The notes below the pieces were generated by a model. The model searched no databases, had not been told where the DNA came from, and worked only from the letters and a program-made list of their open reading frames with translations. From NCBI GenBank assembly GCA_044224925.1, contig JBGAJM010000001.1:310001-374000 (forward strand): 64,000 nt of DNA, in the 5' to 3' direction. Positions within the stretch are counted from its first letter, which is position 1. The number at the start of each line of letters is the position of its first letter. This DNA comes from Kapaibacterium sp044224925. Its GTDB lineage: Bacteria; Bacteroidota; Ignavibacteria; Kapaibacteriales; Kapaibacteriaceae. Position numbers and translations under genes: made by a program. Below are positions 54,064 to 61,502 of this stretch, piece after piece.

Positions 54064-54197
54064 AAGGTGGTCCACAACGTGTTTAAGCTGATTACTCAGT
54101 TTGCCGTTCCGCACTCTTGCCACCATGCTCTTGGGGCCTGTGAAACCGAACACAAATGAAGATTGCATTACTGTTTTTTTTTCAAAAGGAGCTTCTC

Positions 54198-54251
54198 ATG
54201 AAAACCTCACGCACACTGCCGTACATCATCGATCGCGGCGAAGAGAACTAA
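54198..54251 (+). CDS. Short 17-residue peptide copy 1 (MKTSRTLPYIIDRGEEN)
   Basis: A 17-codon frame with a strong ribosome-binding site (AAAAGGAG, six bases before ATG). The last 13 residues, RTLPYIIDRGEEN, are identical in all four copies, while the three residues after Met vary. Differences between copies in those 13 codons are all synonymous (Leu CTG here versus CTC/CTT; Asp GAT versus GAC), which argues for selection on the peptide. A run of nine or more T residues lies just upstream. Confidence 0.82.
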   Translation: MKTSRTLPYIIDRGEEN

Positions 54252-54314
54252 GGTTCACGACCTTGGGCCAGACGACAACGAATCAATAACCCCAACAATT
54301 TCAAGGACATGGAC

Positions 54315-54368
54315 ATGAAAAGCACACGCACACTCCCGTACATCATCGACCGCGGCGAAGAGAACTGA
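54315..54368 (+). CDS. Short 17-residue peptide copy 2 (MKSTRTLPYIIDRGEEN)
   Basis: Second copy, with AAGGA placed seven bases before the ATG at 54315; an in-frame ATG at 54309 would add two residues but has no site. It ends with TGA rather than TAA. It lies 63 bases after copy 1, and its coding sequence differs from copy 4 only synonymously within the last 13 codons before the stop. Confidence 0.82.
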   Translation: MKSTRTLPYIIDRGEEN

Positions 54369-54466
54369 TCCGGATCACCGGTTCCCTGACTCTTTACCTG
54401 ACAACCTGACAGACACGATTCGACCAACTTCAACAACAACAACAACTTCCCCTAAAAGGCAACACC

Positions 54467-54652
54467 ATGGACATCCTTCTCGCAATGCTCGTTTACTTCG
54501 GTCTTTCTACCAGCCCAGACATGACCACTACGGACATGCAAAATGCCCTTATGTCTGACCCAACGGCCGCAACGTACTATCAGATGCTTCAGACAGATCC
54601 TACATACGATCCTTCCATCATGATCCGCACGATCGACCGTACCGAAGACTGA
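54467..54652 (+). CDS. Long-type peptide 2 (61 residues)
   Basis: Starts MDILLAMLVYFGLSTSPD and ends MIRTIDRTED. It shares the hydrophobic N-terminus with YFGL, the Tyr-rich centre (ATYYQMLQTDPTYDP) and the IDRxED tail with the long peptides at 53890 and 55545. A site AAAAGG lies ahead of the ATG. It stands between short copies 2 and 3. Confidence 0.8.
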   Translation: MDILLAMLVYFGLSTSPDMTTTDMQNALMSDPTAATYYQMLQTDPTYDPSIMIRTIDRTED

Positions 54653-54701
54653 TCCTGATCTGACGAACCACCTTTTGACAACAACCTTTGAAAGAACCAT
54701 C

Positions 54702-54755
54702 ATGAAGTCCACCAGAACACTTCCGTACATCATCGACCGCGGCGAAGAGAACTAA
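54702..54755 (+). CDS. Short 17-residue peptide copy 3 (MKSTRTLPYIIDRGEEN)
   Basis: The protein sequence is identical to copy 2, yet the DNA differs at several codons (AAG, TCC, ACC, AGA, CTT), so the peptide and not merely a recent DNA duplication is conserved. GAAAGAA upstream is a moderate ribosome-binding site. Confidence 0.84.
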   Translation: MKSTRTLPYIIDRGEEN

Positions 54756-54826
54756 GCCTCGACACGCTGATGACCTGACGAACACTGAAGAAACATTGTA
54801 AACCATTGAACAGCAAGGGCCTACAG

Positions 54827-54880
54827 ATGAGAAACCAACGCACACTCCCGTACATCATCGACCGCGGCGAAGAGAACTAA
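54827..54880 (+). CDS. Short 17-residue peptide copy 4 (MRNQRTLPYIIDRGEEN)
   Basis: Fourth copy, with AAGGG seven bases before the ATG. Residues 2-4 (RNQ) differ from the other copies while the last 13 are the same. It is followed 11 bases later by the 118-residue protein gene, so it is probably co-translated with it. Confidence 0.83.
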   Translation: MRNQRTLPYIIDRGEEN

Positions 54881-54891
54881 GCGAGGATATG

Positions 54892-55248
54892 ATGAACTAT
54901 GCACTACCGGTGAAGAACACCTTCTACTTCCTCCAGCCTAAGGCGGTGGATGAATGGCAGTCCTACGACGTGCCGGGTGTTGTGGGTATCCTTCGCAAGA
55001 CCCAAGGCGGAGAGTATGAGGTGATCGACGCATTTGCCGTTGCCGCACTTCCTAGCGCCACAGAACTGATGTCCGACGTCCGCTTCGGCTATTGGTATGC
55101 CCTTGCAGGATCCCTCGATCAGCTTCGCATCGATGCCTTTTCCATGCCGGTCTCGAACCTGTCCCAACGCGAGAACGTAGTGACGTTGCTCTCCCGTACC
55201 TGCGGATTTGCCTCTTCGAACGATCAGAATTATGCCTACGCCGTGTAA
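54892..55248 (+). CDS. 118-residue peptide-island protein A
   Basis: A soluble protein (118 residues from ATG 54892, spaced seven bases from AGG; ATG 54889 would add one). It is paralogous to the 119-residue protein at 55767. Shared blocks are DVPGVVGIL, YEVIDAFAV, a RFGYW/RLGAW motif, AGSLDQLRIDAFSMP, NVVTLLSRTCGF and a C-terminal YAYAV. No signal peptide or membrane helix. Not recognised. Its place after the peptide genes suggests a partner such as a processing, immunity or carrier protein (inference only). Confidence 0.8.
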   Translation: MNYALPVKNTFYFLQPKAVDEWQSYDVPGVVGILRKTQGGEYEVIDAFAVAALPSATELMSDVRFGYWYALAGSLDQLRIDAFSMPVSNLSQRENVVTLLSRTCGFASSNDQNYAYAV

Positions 55249-55544
55249 AATCCACTTGACTTGTGCCGTTTTCCCTGAAATGGTGTGGATTTCATCGCGT
55301 AACAATATCACACCAGCTGAGCCTCAACAGATACCGTATATTTACCGTTAAGCAAGTAAGTAAGCCATTCTCTACGTGACCTGCTAGTGCTAGACCCCTC
55401 AAATGGCCTGTAACAAACGGCCCCTAGATGTAACGATATCCACCCCCATTTCGCCCGAACTTTGTATCAGAAGTTGAGCGCGGAACTAACTGCCGGCCAC
55501 TTCGACATCGAATCTTCGATTGTCAGTTTTCAAGAGGCGACACC
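55249..55544. other. Spacer between the two peptide-island modules
   Basis: Almost 300 bases without a supported gene. AT-rich stretches (TATATTTA near 55338; AACTTTG near 55457, each one base off the promoter consensus) and a small perfect inverted repeat ATCGAATCTTCGAT at about 55507-55520 suggest a promoter or regulatory region for module 2. Confidence 0.5.
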
Positions 55545-55721
55545 ATGCACATGCTCATCGCGATCCTGATGTATTTCGGTCTCTACACGAATCCTAACGC
55601 ATCTGCTCAACAGTTGATCGATCCATCGTTCACGCTGAACCAGCAACTCATTCAGTACTACGAGACCAATCCTGACGCCCTGTATCGACTGGTTCGGATC
55701 GTCGACCGCCGCGAGGATTGA
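55545..55721 (+). CDS. Long-type peptide 3 (58 residues)
   Basis: Starts MHMLIAILMYFGLYTNPN and ends LVRIVDRRED; AGAGG lies seven bases ahead of the ATG. The middle LIQYYETNPDALY matches the Tyr and NP/DP features of the other long peptides. It forms module 2 together with the 119-residue protein that follows after 45 bases; no 17-residue copy is seen in this module. Confidence 0.8.
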   Translation: MHMLIAILMYFGLYTNPNASAQQLIDPSFTLNQQLIQYYETNPDALYRLVRIVDRRED

Positions 55722-55766
55722 TCTCTTTCCAATGAATGCAACTACCAACCTTTCAGGTATACCGCT

Positions 55767-56126
55767 ATGTTGAACACACTCACCGTCCAAAACTGCTTCC
55801 ACTTCATGGTGCCAACGCCCATGCACATGTGGCGTGGCTGCGATGTCCCAGGAGTTATGGGTGTGCTGGCAAAGGACACTGCCAGCGGACAGTATAATGT
55901 GATCGATGCCTTTGATGTTGAGCAGGTTCCCGATCTGAACTCGTTGGCCGCCGATCCGAGACTTGGCGCCTGGATGGCCGCTGCGGGCGGACTCGACAAC
56001 CTGCGATTTGATGTATTCCTGATGCCGAACGCCGAGACACCACGTCGGCGTGACGTCGTCACCCTTCTCCAACGAAGCTGTGGCTTTACCGCCACCCCAG
56101 AACCAGCCTATGCCCATGCTGTTTGA
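55767..56126 (+). CDS. 119-residue peptide-island protein B
   Basis: Paralogue of the 118-residue protein at 54892: DVPGVMGVL, YNVIDAFDV, PRLGAWMAAAGGLDNLRFD, DVVTLLQRSCGF and the C-terminus YAHAV. Cysteines at CDVPG and SCGF are new or shared, the latter conserved. Soluble, no leader. Function unknown. It is the last gene before the terminator at 56233. Confidence 0.8.
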   Translation: MLNTLTVQNCFHFMVPTPMHMWRGCDVPGVMGVLAKDTASGQYNVIDAFDVEQVPDLNSLAADPRLGAWMAAAGGLDNLRFDVFLMPNAETPRRRDVVTLLQRSCGFTATPEPAYAHAV

Positions 56127-56416
56127 ATTCGCCCCCTGAGTGCTTCACAACCCTTTCACACTCAGCGCCTCGAATTCGTGTACTCCCGTGTCTAGCTCAG
56201 TTTGAAGCAACTGACTGGACGCTCACCTTTCATCTCCTCAGTAAGAACCGGTAACACGGTTCTGCTGGGGAGATTTTTTTGCAACCGGACGGGCCAGTTC
56301 CCGTACCACCCGCTCTTTCTTGACATTCTCATCCAGACGGTCCGAGGGACTTGGCCCTACGACGACCACCAACCGGCTTCGAGTCGGTGGTACTGCCACG
56401 ATCGATGAGGTTTCCC
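56127..56416. other. Intergenic region with terminator, then upstream region of the next gene pair
   Basis: The first half contains the terminator listed separately. The second half (56281-56416) has no recognisable gene; an ACCACC/GGTGGT inverted repeat near 56365-56392 could form a hairpin ahead of the next gene. Confidence 0.5.
56233..56280 (+). terminator. Intrinsic terminator closing the peptide island
   Basis: An outer 9-bp stem (TCTCCTCAG/CTGGGGAGA, one T-G pair) and an inner 7-bp stem (AGAACCG/CGGTTCT) separated by a small internal loop, with loop GTAACA, are followed by seven T residues. Confidence 0.88.
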
Positions 56417-57469
56417 ATGGTCGCTGCCTACCTGCAGGCCCGCCTTCGCACCCTTGGTGCTCCACTTGCCTCCGTGCCCGCCATGACGGGATTGACGGAT
56501 GTTCCCCATGTTGTTGATCGCCTTCGGGCCGTGCTCCGAGGGGAGGTGACGGATCTGGCGTTGATCGACCGGATCCGTGCCACCCCGCTCCTTGCCGGAC
56601 CCTTGTTCCGCGATGTGGCCGATGCTACGCTGCATCGCGCTCTGCGCGGACAGGTGCCGTTCCATCCGTTCGCCCGTGCCGCCTTTCCGCTGGTGTTCCC
56701 GCCCCGCGAAGATGTGATCTTGCCCCTGGGCAAGCGGTTTTTTACGGATGTGGAGGTGGTGCAGGGGAGTCCGGTGGACGTGGAGCGGGTGATGTGGAGC
56801 GGACCGTATGGTATGCCGTCCCACCTGGTCTCGTATGACAGCGCCGATGTGCTCCCGCCACGCGGATGGAGCGTGTGGTGCGATCTGGATGGTGTGCCGG
56901 AGGGACCGTTCACGTGGTTGCAGGATGCGTATCAGATGGTGCGCGATGTACGCGAGGCCACCGATGACACGACCCCCGATGCCTTTGCTGCACGCGCCAT
57001 CTTCGATGGTGTGATGGAGCCGGATCCATTACGTCCGGTGCCGACGGATGATGTGGGCTGGGCCGATGTGCTTGCGGCCGCGCATGTCCTACACGAGCGG
57101 GTGGTGAGCGTGCGAAAGAGCGGTGCACCACGACCGGATGTGGTGCGACCCGGACAGGACTTTGCGCCCTCTGTGTGGATCGAGCACGATGGTGTGATCC
57201 CGTCGGCATTCCACGTTGCCGCCTGGTGCGATACGATCGAGGGTCGCTCCGTGCCCATGCCAAAGGGGGAAGCAGATGCTGTGGTGGATGCCGTGCTCAC
57301 GTCGGCGCAGTACGCCCACGTGCGCACCGGTCCGCACGGACAGATCGCCCGTCTGCATCTGTGCACATCGCCCACTCAGGCACGCACGTATGATGTGTGG
57401 AAGGGCGCGTGGACGGGAGAGCAGACGTGGCTTCCGGGGCCGATGTGCGGTCGCGTGGAGGTAGGGTAA
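56417..57469 (+). CDS. Unknown protein, paralogue of the following gene
   Basis: A 350-residue soluble protein. The N-terminus (VAAYLQARLRTLG) may be a small helical, HTH-like domain. The C-terminal third (FAPSVWIEHDGVIPSAFHVAAW to TYDVWKG) aligns with the C-terminal part of the next gene product (FVPHVWVEHERRVPEPIFVVAW), and the middle (FPLVFPPREDVILPLGKRFF) may be a further copy of that domain. Start ATG 56417 has GAGG six bases upstream. I do not recognise a function. One base separates it from the next gene. Confidence 0.72.
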   Translation: MVAAYLQARLRTLGAPLASVPAMTGLTDVPHVVDRLRAVLRGEVTDLALIDRIRATPLLAGPLFRDVADATLHRALRGQVPFHPFARAAFPLVFPPREDVILPLGKRFFTDVEVVQGSPVDVERVMWSGPYGMPSHLVSYDSADVLPPRGWSVWCDLDGVPEGPFTWLQDAYQMVRDVREATDDTTPDAFAARAIFDGVMEPDPLRPVPTDDVGWADVLAAAHVLHERVVSVRKSGAPRPDVVRPGQDFAPSVWIEHDGVIPSAFHVAAWCDTIEGRSVPMPKGEADAVVDAVLTSAQYAHVRTGPHGQIARLHLCTSPTQARTYDVWKGAWTGEQTWLPGPMCGRVEVG

Positions 57470-57470
57470 C

Positions 57471-58130
57471 ATGCACCTCCAACGCTTCCTCCGCGAGCGC
57501 ATGGCGGCGCTCGGGCTATGTCGGCGTGACATCCCACGTCTACTCAATGCCACCAACCCAAACACCACGCTCCTTCGGTTCGATGCCCTGATGCGGAGCA
57601 GCATCGACGATGCCTCCCTCCTTGCCGCCCTTCGCACATCCGTCCTCGTCGGCGAGGAATACGCTGCCGCCTTCGATGCATCCCTTGCCGCCACAGAGCA
57701 TCAGCAGCGTGTAGATGCGGACGAGTCCGCACGTGTGCGGGAGATGCAGGCACGACGGGACTTTGTGCCGCATGTGTGGGTGGAGCATGAGCGTCGTGTG
57801 CCCGAGCCGATCTTCGTGGTGGCATGGTTGGGCATCGACCTGTTCAAGCGCATGGATCTGCCGGCATGGGCCGTGGCGGCGGAGCAGGAGGTGGACCGCC
57901 TTCTGGACGTGGCGCGGTTCCTGCGCGATGTGCCAACGGATCCGTCGATGCGCACGCTGATGAAGGGACCCTTCGGTCGAGCCACACACTTCCACTTCCG
58001 CACCACCTACGATGAGTACTATGTGTACAGCATTGCCGAGCAGTGCTTCATCGAACGACGGGAGGGACGGCCTCCATCGAGTGCATCATCAGCACACGTA
58101 TCGTTAGGACGACGGCAAATCCGAGGATGA
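57471..58130 (+). CDS. Unknown protein with N-terminal HTH-like helices
   Basis: A 219-residue protein. Residues 1-70 (FLRERMAALGLCRRDIPRLL, then LLRFDALMRSS) look like a short XRE-like helical domain. The rest is the VWVEH...VVAWLG domain shared with the preceding gene product, including GPFGRATHFHFRTTYDEYYVY. I have a vague memory of similarly built uncharacterised proteins in other bacteria, not a firm match. Its last 83 bases overlap the 3' end of the convergent LysE gene, so the C-terminal 27 residues may be non-conserved. Confidence 0.72.
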   Translation: MHLQRFLRERMAALGLCRRDIPRLLNATNPNTTLLRFDALMRSSIDDASLLAALRTSVLVGEEYAAAFDASLAATEHQQRVDADESARVREMQARRDFVPHVWVEHERRVPEPIFVVAWLGIDLFKRMDLPAWAVAAEQEVDRLLDVARFLRDVPTDPSMRTLMKGPFGRATHFHFRTTYDEYYVYSIAEQCFIERREGRPPSSASSAHVSLGRRQIRG

Positions 58131-58716
58131 TGGCGCCGGAGAGTTTGTTGATCCAACCGAGCACACGGTGGTCGATGCGTGCACGCAACAGACCCACGCC
58201 GTTGCTGAGGATGATCCACCAGAGGGCTGAGCCAACGAAGACGCCAAGGACCAGTGCCACAGCGCCCGCATACGTTGCGGCTGCAGTGATGCCGATGCCG
58301 GCGAAGATGGCAATGAAGGAGACGATGGTGGTGGGGTTCGTGAGCGTGAGGAAGACGGTGCCCACGTAGTCGAGCACCAACCCACGTCCGCTGATGGTGC
58401 CACGTGCTTCGGTCGCCGGCTTCTCCCGAAACGTCGTCACGCCGAGGTACACCAGAAAGACGATGCCGAGCATCTGGATCACGATCTGCCATTGCAGGAC
58501 GAACGTGGAGATGAACGTGAGACCGAAGGCGGCGACGGCTCCGTAGCAGGCATCGGCGGTGGCGGCGCCCAGACCGGTGACGAGACCGGAGATCGGTCCC
58601 TGCGCAAGACTTCGCTTGATGCACAACACACCAATGGGACCTACGGGCGCGGCAATGAGCAGACCGATGAGGGCGCCTTCGAGGAAGAGGTCGATGTTCA
58701 TGGGTGATGACATCAT
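58048..58716 (-). CDS. LysE/RhtB family exporter
   Basis: A 222-residue membrane protein with six helices. The N-terminal GALIGLLIAAPVGPIGVLCIKR with APVGP is the LysE-family signature; LTNPTTIVSFIAIFAGIG is the second conserved block. Exports amino acids or, in some lineages, other small solutes. Start 58716 overlaps the ATPase stop (ATGA); ATG 58701 is an alternative. Co-transcription with a heavy-metal ATPase hints at a shared efflux role but substrate is unproven. Confidence 0.85.
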   Translation of the reverse strand: MMSSPMNIDLFLEGALIGLLIAAPVGPIGVLCIKRSLAQGPISGLVTGLGAATADACYGAVAAFGLTFISTFVLQWQIVIQMLGIVFLVYLGVTTFREKPATEARGTISGRGLVLDYVGTVFLTLTNPTTIVSFIAIFAGIGITAAATYAGAVALVLGVFVGSALWWIILSNGVGLLRARIDHRVLGWINKLSGAIILGFAVVLTIRVLMMHSMEAVPPVVR

Positions 58717-60866
58717 GTGGTGCGTTCTTCGTTGCGCTCCCCACGAAGCAACCGTAATGCATAGAGGATGACGACGAGCGTAACGCCCGTGTCGGCGGCG
58801 ATGGCAAGCCAGAGCGTGGCCATGCCGGCAATGGCGAGGACGAGGAAGATGGCCTTGACGGCAAGGGCCACGATGATGTTGGTGCGAATGGTGTGTAGCG
58901 TGCGCCTGCCCAAGCGAATGGTGTGGGCAATGGCGCGGAGATCGTCGTTGGCCAGCGCAATGTCGGCCGTTTCGATGGCGGCATCGGATCCGATACGTCC
59001 CATCACAATACCCACACTGGCCGTTGCCATGGCAGGGGCGTCGTTGATGCCGTCGCCGACCATGGCCACATGTCCGTGCTCGACAACGAGTGCCCGCACG
59101 CGCTCTGCCTTGTCCATGGGAAGCAGGGCGCCATAGGCCGTGTCCACGCCGGCCTGTCGACCGATCTGTTCGGTGACGATGGTGTTGTCACCACTGAGCA
59201 TCACCACGGCACGCACACCTACGTCGCGCAATGCCTGCACGGACGCCGCCGCATGCTCGCGGATGACGTCGGCCACGACGATGATCCCTGCCACCCTCAC
59301 ACCATGAGCACCATGAGCATCATCAACATGACCGGTGATGATGGCCGACGCACCGGAGGATTCGATCGAAGCAACGGCATCGGCCACATGTGTGAGCGTG
59401 TGTGCATCGGCACCGAGATCCATGACCAGACGCAGGTTGCCCACAAAGCACCGACGTCCGTCCATCACGGCCTCGGCCCCACGTCCGTCGTGCGCGCGAT
59501 AGTGGTCGATGGGCTGACGTTCAACGCCACGTCCATGCGCCGCGGCCACAATGGCCAAGGCCACGGGATGCGTGGAGTTCACGTTGATGCTGGCGGCCAT
59601 CGTCAGCACATCGCCCTCCGTCCACGCCTCCATCGGCTCCACACGCACCACCATGGGCATGCCCGTGGTGATGGTGCCCGTCTTGTCCACGGCCACGGCC
59701 CGCACCCGACCGATCTCTTCGAGCACACGGCCGCTCTTGACGAGCACGCCGCGACGTGCCATGGCCGTCAATCCGGAGACCACGGCCACAGGCGTGGCGA
59801 TCACCAGGGCGCACGGACAGGCGATGACGAGGAGGACGAGTGACCGATAGATCCACACATGCCATGCACCGTCAAAGAACAGCGGCGGAACAAGCAGCAC
59901 AGCAAGGGCCACACAGAACGTGATGGGTGTGTAGATGCGCGCAAAGGAATCCACAAAGCGTTGCGATGGCGATCGTTGCGCCTGTGCGGCGGCCACATGT
60001 TCTGCAATGCGCGCCACCATGGAATGCTGCGACGTTTGCGTGACCTCCACATCGATCCGTCCGTCCGTGGCAATGGACCCTGCATAGACGGCATCGCCCA
60101 CGGTGCGCGTCACGGGCATGGACTCTCCGGTGATCGACGCTTGGTCCACATCGGAACGTCCACCCACAACCACACCATCCAGCGGCACACGCATGCCGGA
60201 GCGGACGATGACGGTGGTACCCACGGCAACCGATTCCACGGGCACGTCGCGCAACACCTCGCCATCGAGGATGGTGGCCGTGAGCGGGGTGATCTGCAGC
60301 AGGGCATGCATGGCACGTCGGGCACGACCAACACTCAACGCCTCGAGCAATTCCGACAGGGCGAACAACCATGCCACCGTTGCGCCTTCCGTCCACTCGC
60401 CAATGAAGGCCGCACCAAGGATTGCCGTGGTCATGAGCACGTTCATGTCGAGCGTTGCAGAGCGCACAGCGCGGATGGCCTTGGGAACCACATACCATGC
60501 GCCCGAGAGCATGGCGCCTGTGGCAAGGATGGGAAGGAGGAGGGGAGGACCGATCTGCGTCCACGAACAGAGTAAGGCGGCAAGCGTGAACACACCCGAC
60601 AGCACCGTGGCAACGACATGCCCGCGTTGCACGGCCGCCGCAATGGGTGTGCTGGTGTTCCGCACGCGTGCTCGCAGGCCCACGCCGGCAAGGGCGCTGA
60701 TGACACCGGAGGGGTCGATGCCGTCGTCATGTTGCACGACCACGGTCCCCGCGATCAGGTCGGCCCGGAACGACACCACCTCGGAACGCCCACGCAGTGC
60801 GCGTTCCACGGCGGCCACTTCGTCGGCGCAGCACATGCCATCCACAGAGTAGGTCGTGGTCGTCAT
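58713..60866 (-). CDS. P1B-type heavy-metal ATPase (Zn/Cd type)
   Basis: A 717-residue efflux pump. The N-terminal metal-binding domain has GMCCADE (10-16), a CCxxE site as in plant Zn ATPases. TGES (246-249) lies in the actuator, CPC at 350-352 in the membrane channel, the phosphorylated Asp394 in DKTGT, STHP in the nucleotide domain, and GDGINDAPAM before the last helices. Zn/Cd/Pb is the likeliest substrate class; copper is less likely because CopA proteins carry CxxC. The start overlaps the DHFR-like gene's stop by one base. Confidence 0.93.
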   Translation of the reverse strand: MTTTTYSVDGMCCADEVAAVERALRGRSEVVSFRADLIAGTVVVQHDDGIDPSGVISALAGVGLRARVRNTSTPIAAAVQRGHVVATVLSGVFTLAALLCSWTQIGPPLLLPILATGAMLSGAWYVVPKAIRAVRSATLDMNVLMTTAILGAAFIGEWTEGATVAWLFALSELLEALSVGRARRAMHALLQITPLTATILDGEVLRDVPVESVAVGTTVIVRSGMRVPLDGVVVGGRSDVDQASITGESMPVTRTVGDAVYAGSIATDGRIDVEVTQTSQHSMVARIAEHVAAAQAQRSPSQRFVDSFARIYTPITFCVALAVLLVPPLFFDGAWHVWIYRSLVLLVIACPCALVIATPVAVVSGLTAMARRGVLVKSGRVLEEIGRVRAVAVDKTGTITTGMPMVVRVEPMEAWTEGDVLTMAASINVNSTHPVALAIVAAAHGRGVERQPIDHYRAHDGRGAEAVMDGRRCFVGNLRLVMDLGADAHTLTHVADAVASIESSGASAIITGHVDDAHGAHGVRVAGIIVVADVIREHAAASVQALRDVGVRAVVMLSGDNTIVTEQIGRQAGVDTAYGALLPMDKAERVRALVVEHGHVAMVGDGINDAPAMATASVGIVMGRIGSDAAIETADIALANDDLRAIAHTIRLGRRTLHTIRTNIIVALAVKAIFLVLAIAGMATLWLAIAADTGVTLVVILYALRLLRGERNEERTT

Positions 60867-61450
60867 CACGCGTCGCTCTCGTGATCGTTCAATGTTGTTG
60901 GGTCGGCCGATGGCGCATAGCACAGCAACACGGCTCCACTGCCAAAGGTCTGCGTGCGCACGAGGGTGAGCAAGGTTCTCTGCGTAACGTCGGCGAACAA
61001 CAGCGCTCCGCTTCCGGCCACCACGGGGTGGACCATGAGCTGGAGCTCGTCGATGAGTCCGTCCTGCAACAGTTGCATGATCAGACTCCGACTGCCCACG
61101 AGCACATCCTTGCCGGGCTGCTGTTTGTGGTACCGTACTTCGTCGACGAGCGATCGCTCTGCAAGTGTGGCACTGTGCCATGCCGTGTCGCGCAATGTGC
61201 GCGAGAACACGATCTTCGGCAGGGCATCGATGGCACGTGCGAAGTCGTCCATCGATCGCACACCCGTCGGCGCAGCCACCATCGGTTGCCAGTACTGCAT
61301 CAGCGCATACGTGATCCTGCCATAGAGAATAGCACCGGCGTTCGACAGCAGTTCCGTATAGTGATCGTGTACCTCTGCATCCGGCAGCACGGCCGTGTGG
61401 TCGCCCACGCCATCGAGCGTCATGTTGATACCGGCAATGATCCTGCTCAT
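60866..61450 (-). CDS. Dihydrofolate reductase / RibD C-terminal family protein
   Basis: A 194-residue protein of the DHFR-like RibD-C family (SRIIAGINMTLDGVGDHTAV, ILYGRITYALMQYW, LVGSRSLIMQLLQDGLIDEL, HPVVAGSGALLF). It is unlikely to be the housekeeping folate enzyme; such proteins are common stand-alone reductases of unknown substrate. Start ATG 61450 has AAGG eight bases upstream and a TACCTTTG promoter element 31 bases before it. First gene of the coupled operon with the ATPase and LysE exporter. Confidence 0.85.
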   Translation of the reverse strand: MSRIIAGINMTLDGVGDHTAVLPDAEVHDHYTELLSNAGAILYGRITYALMQYWQPMVAAPTGVRSMDDFARAIDALPKIVFSRTLRDTAWHSATLAERSLVDEVRYHKQQPGKDVLVGSRSLIMQLLQDGLIDELQLMVHPVVAGSGALLFADVTQRTLLTLVRTQTFGSGAVLLCYAPSADPTTLNDHESDA

Positions 61451-61480
61451 CGAACTGACCTTCCGTACATCGTTGTATGG

Positions 61481-61488
61481 CAAAGGTA
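61481..61488 (-). promoter_or_regulatory. Putative -7 promoter element TACCTTTG
   Basis: Perfect TAnnTTTG match on the minus strand, ahead of the DHFR-like/ATPase/LysE operon and 15 bases after the stop of the serine hydrolase gene lying upstream. Confidence 0.55.
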
Positions 61489-61502
61489 CGAGACGAGATC
61501 AT

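Noticed and set aside
54101..54289. 62-codon frame across the first 17-residue peptide gene
   Set aside because: It lacks a good start and overlaps, in another frame, the better supported peptide gene with AGGAG and conserved copies.
54198..54880. Graspetide or lasso-type RiPP cores
   Set aside because: Thr and acidic residues in RTLPYIIDRGEEN are suggestive, but no ATP-grasp ligase, cyclase, protease or exporter lies nearby, so the class cannot be claimed.
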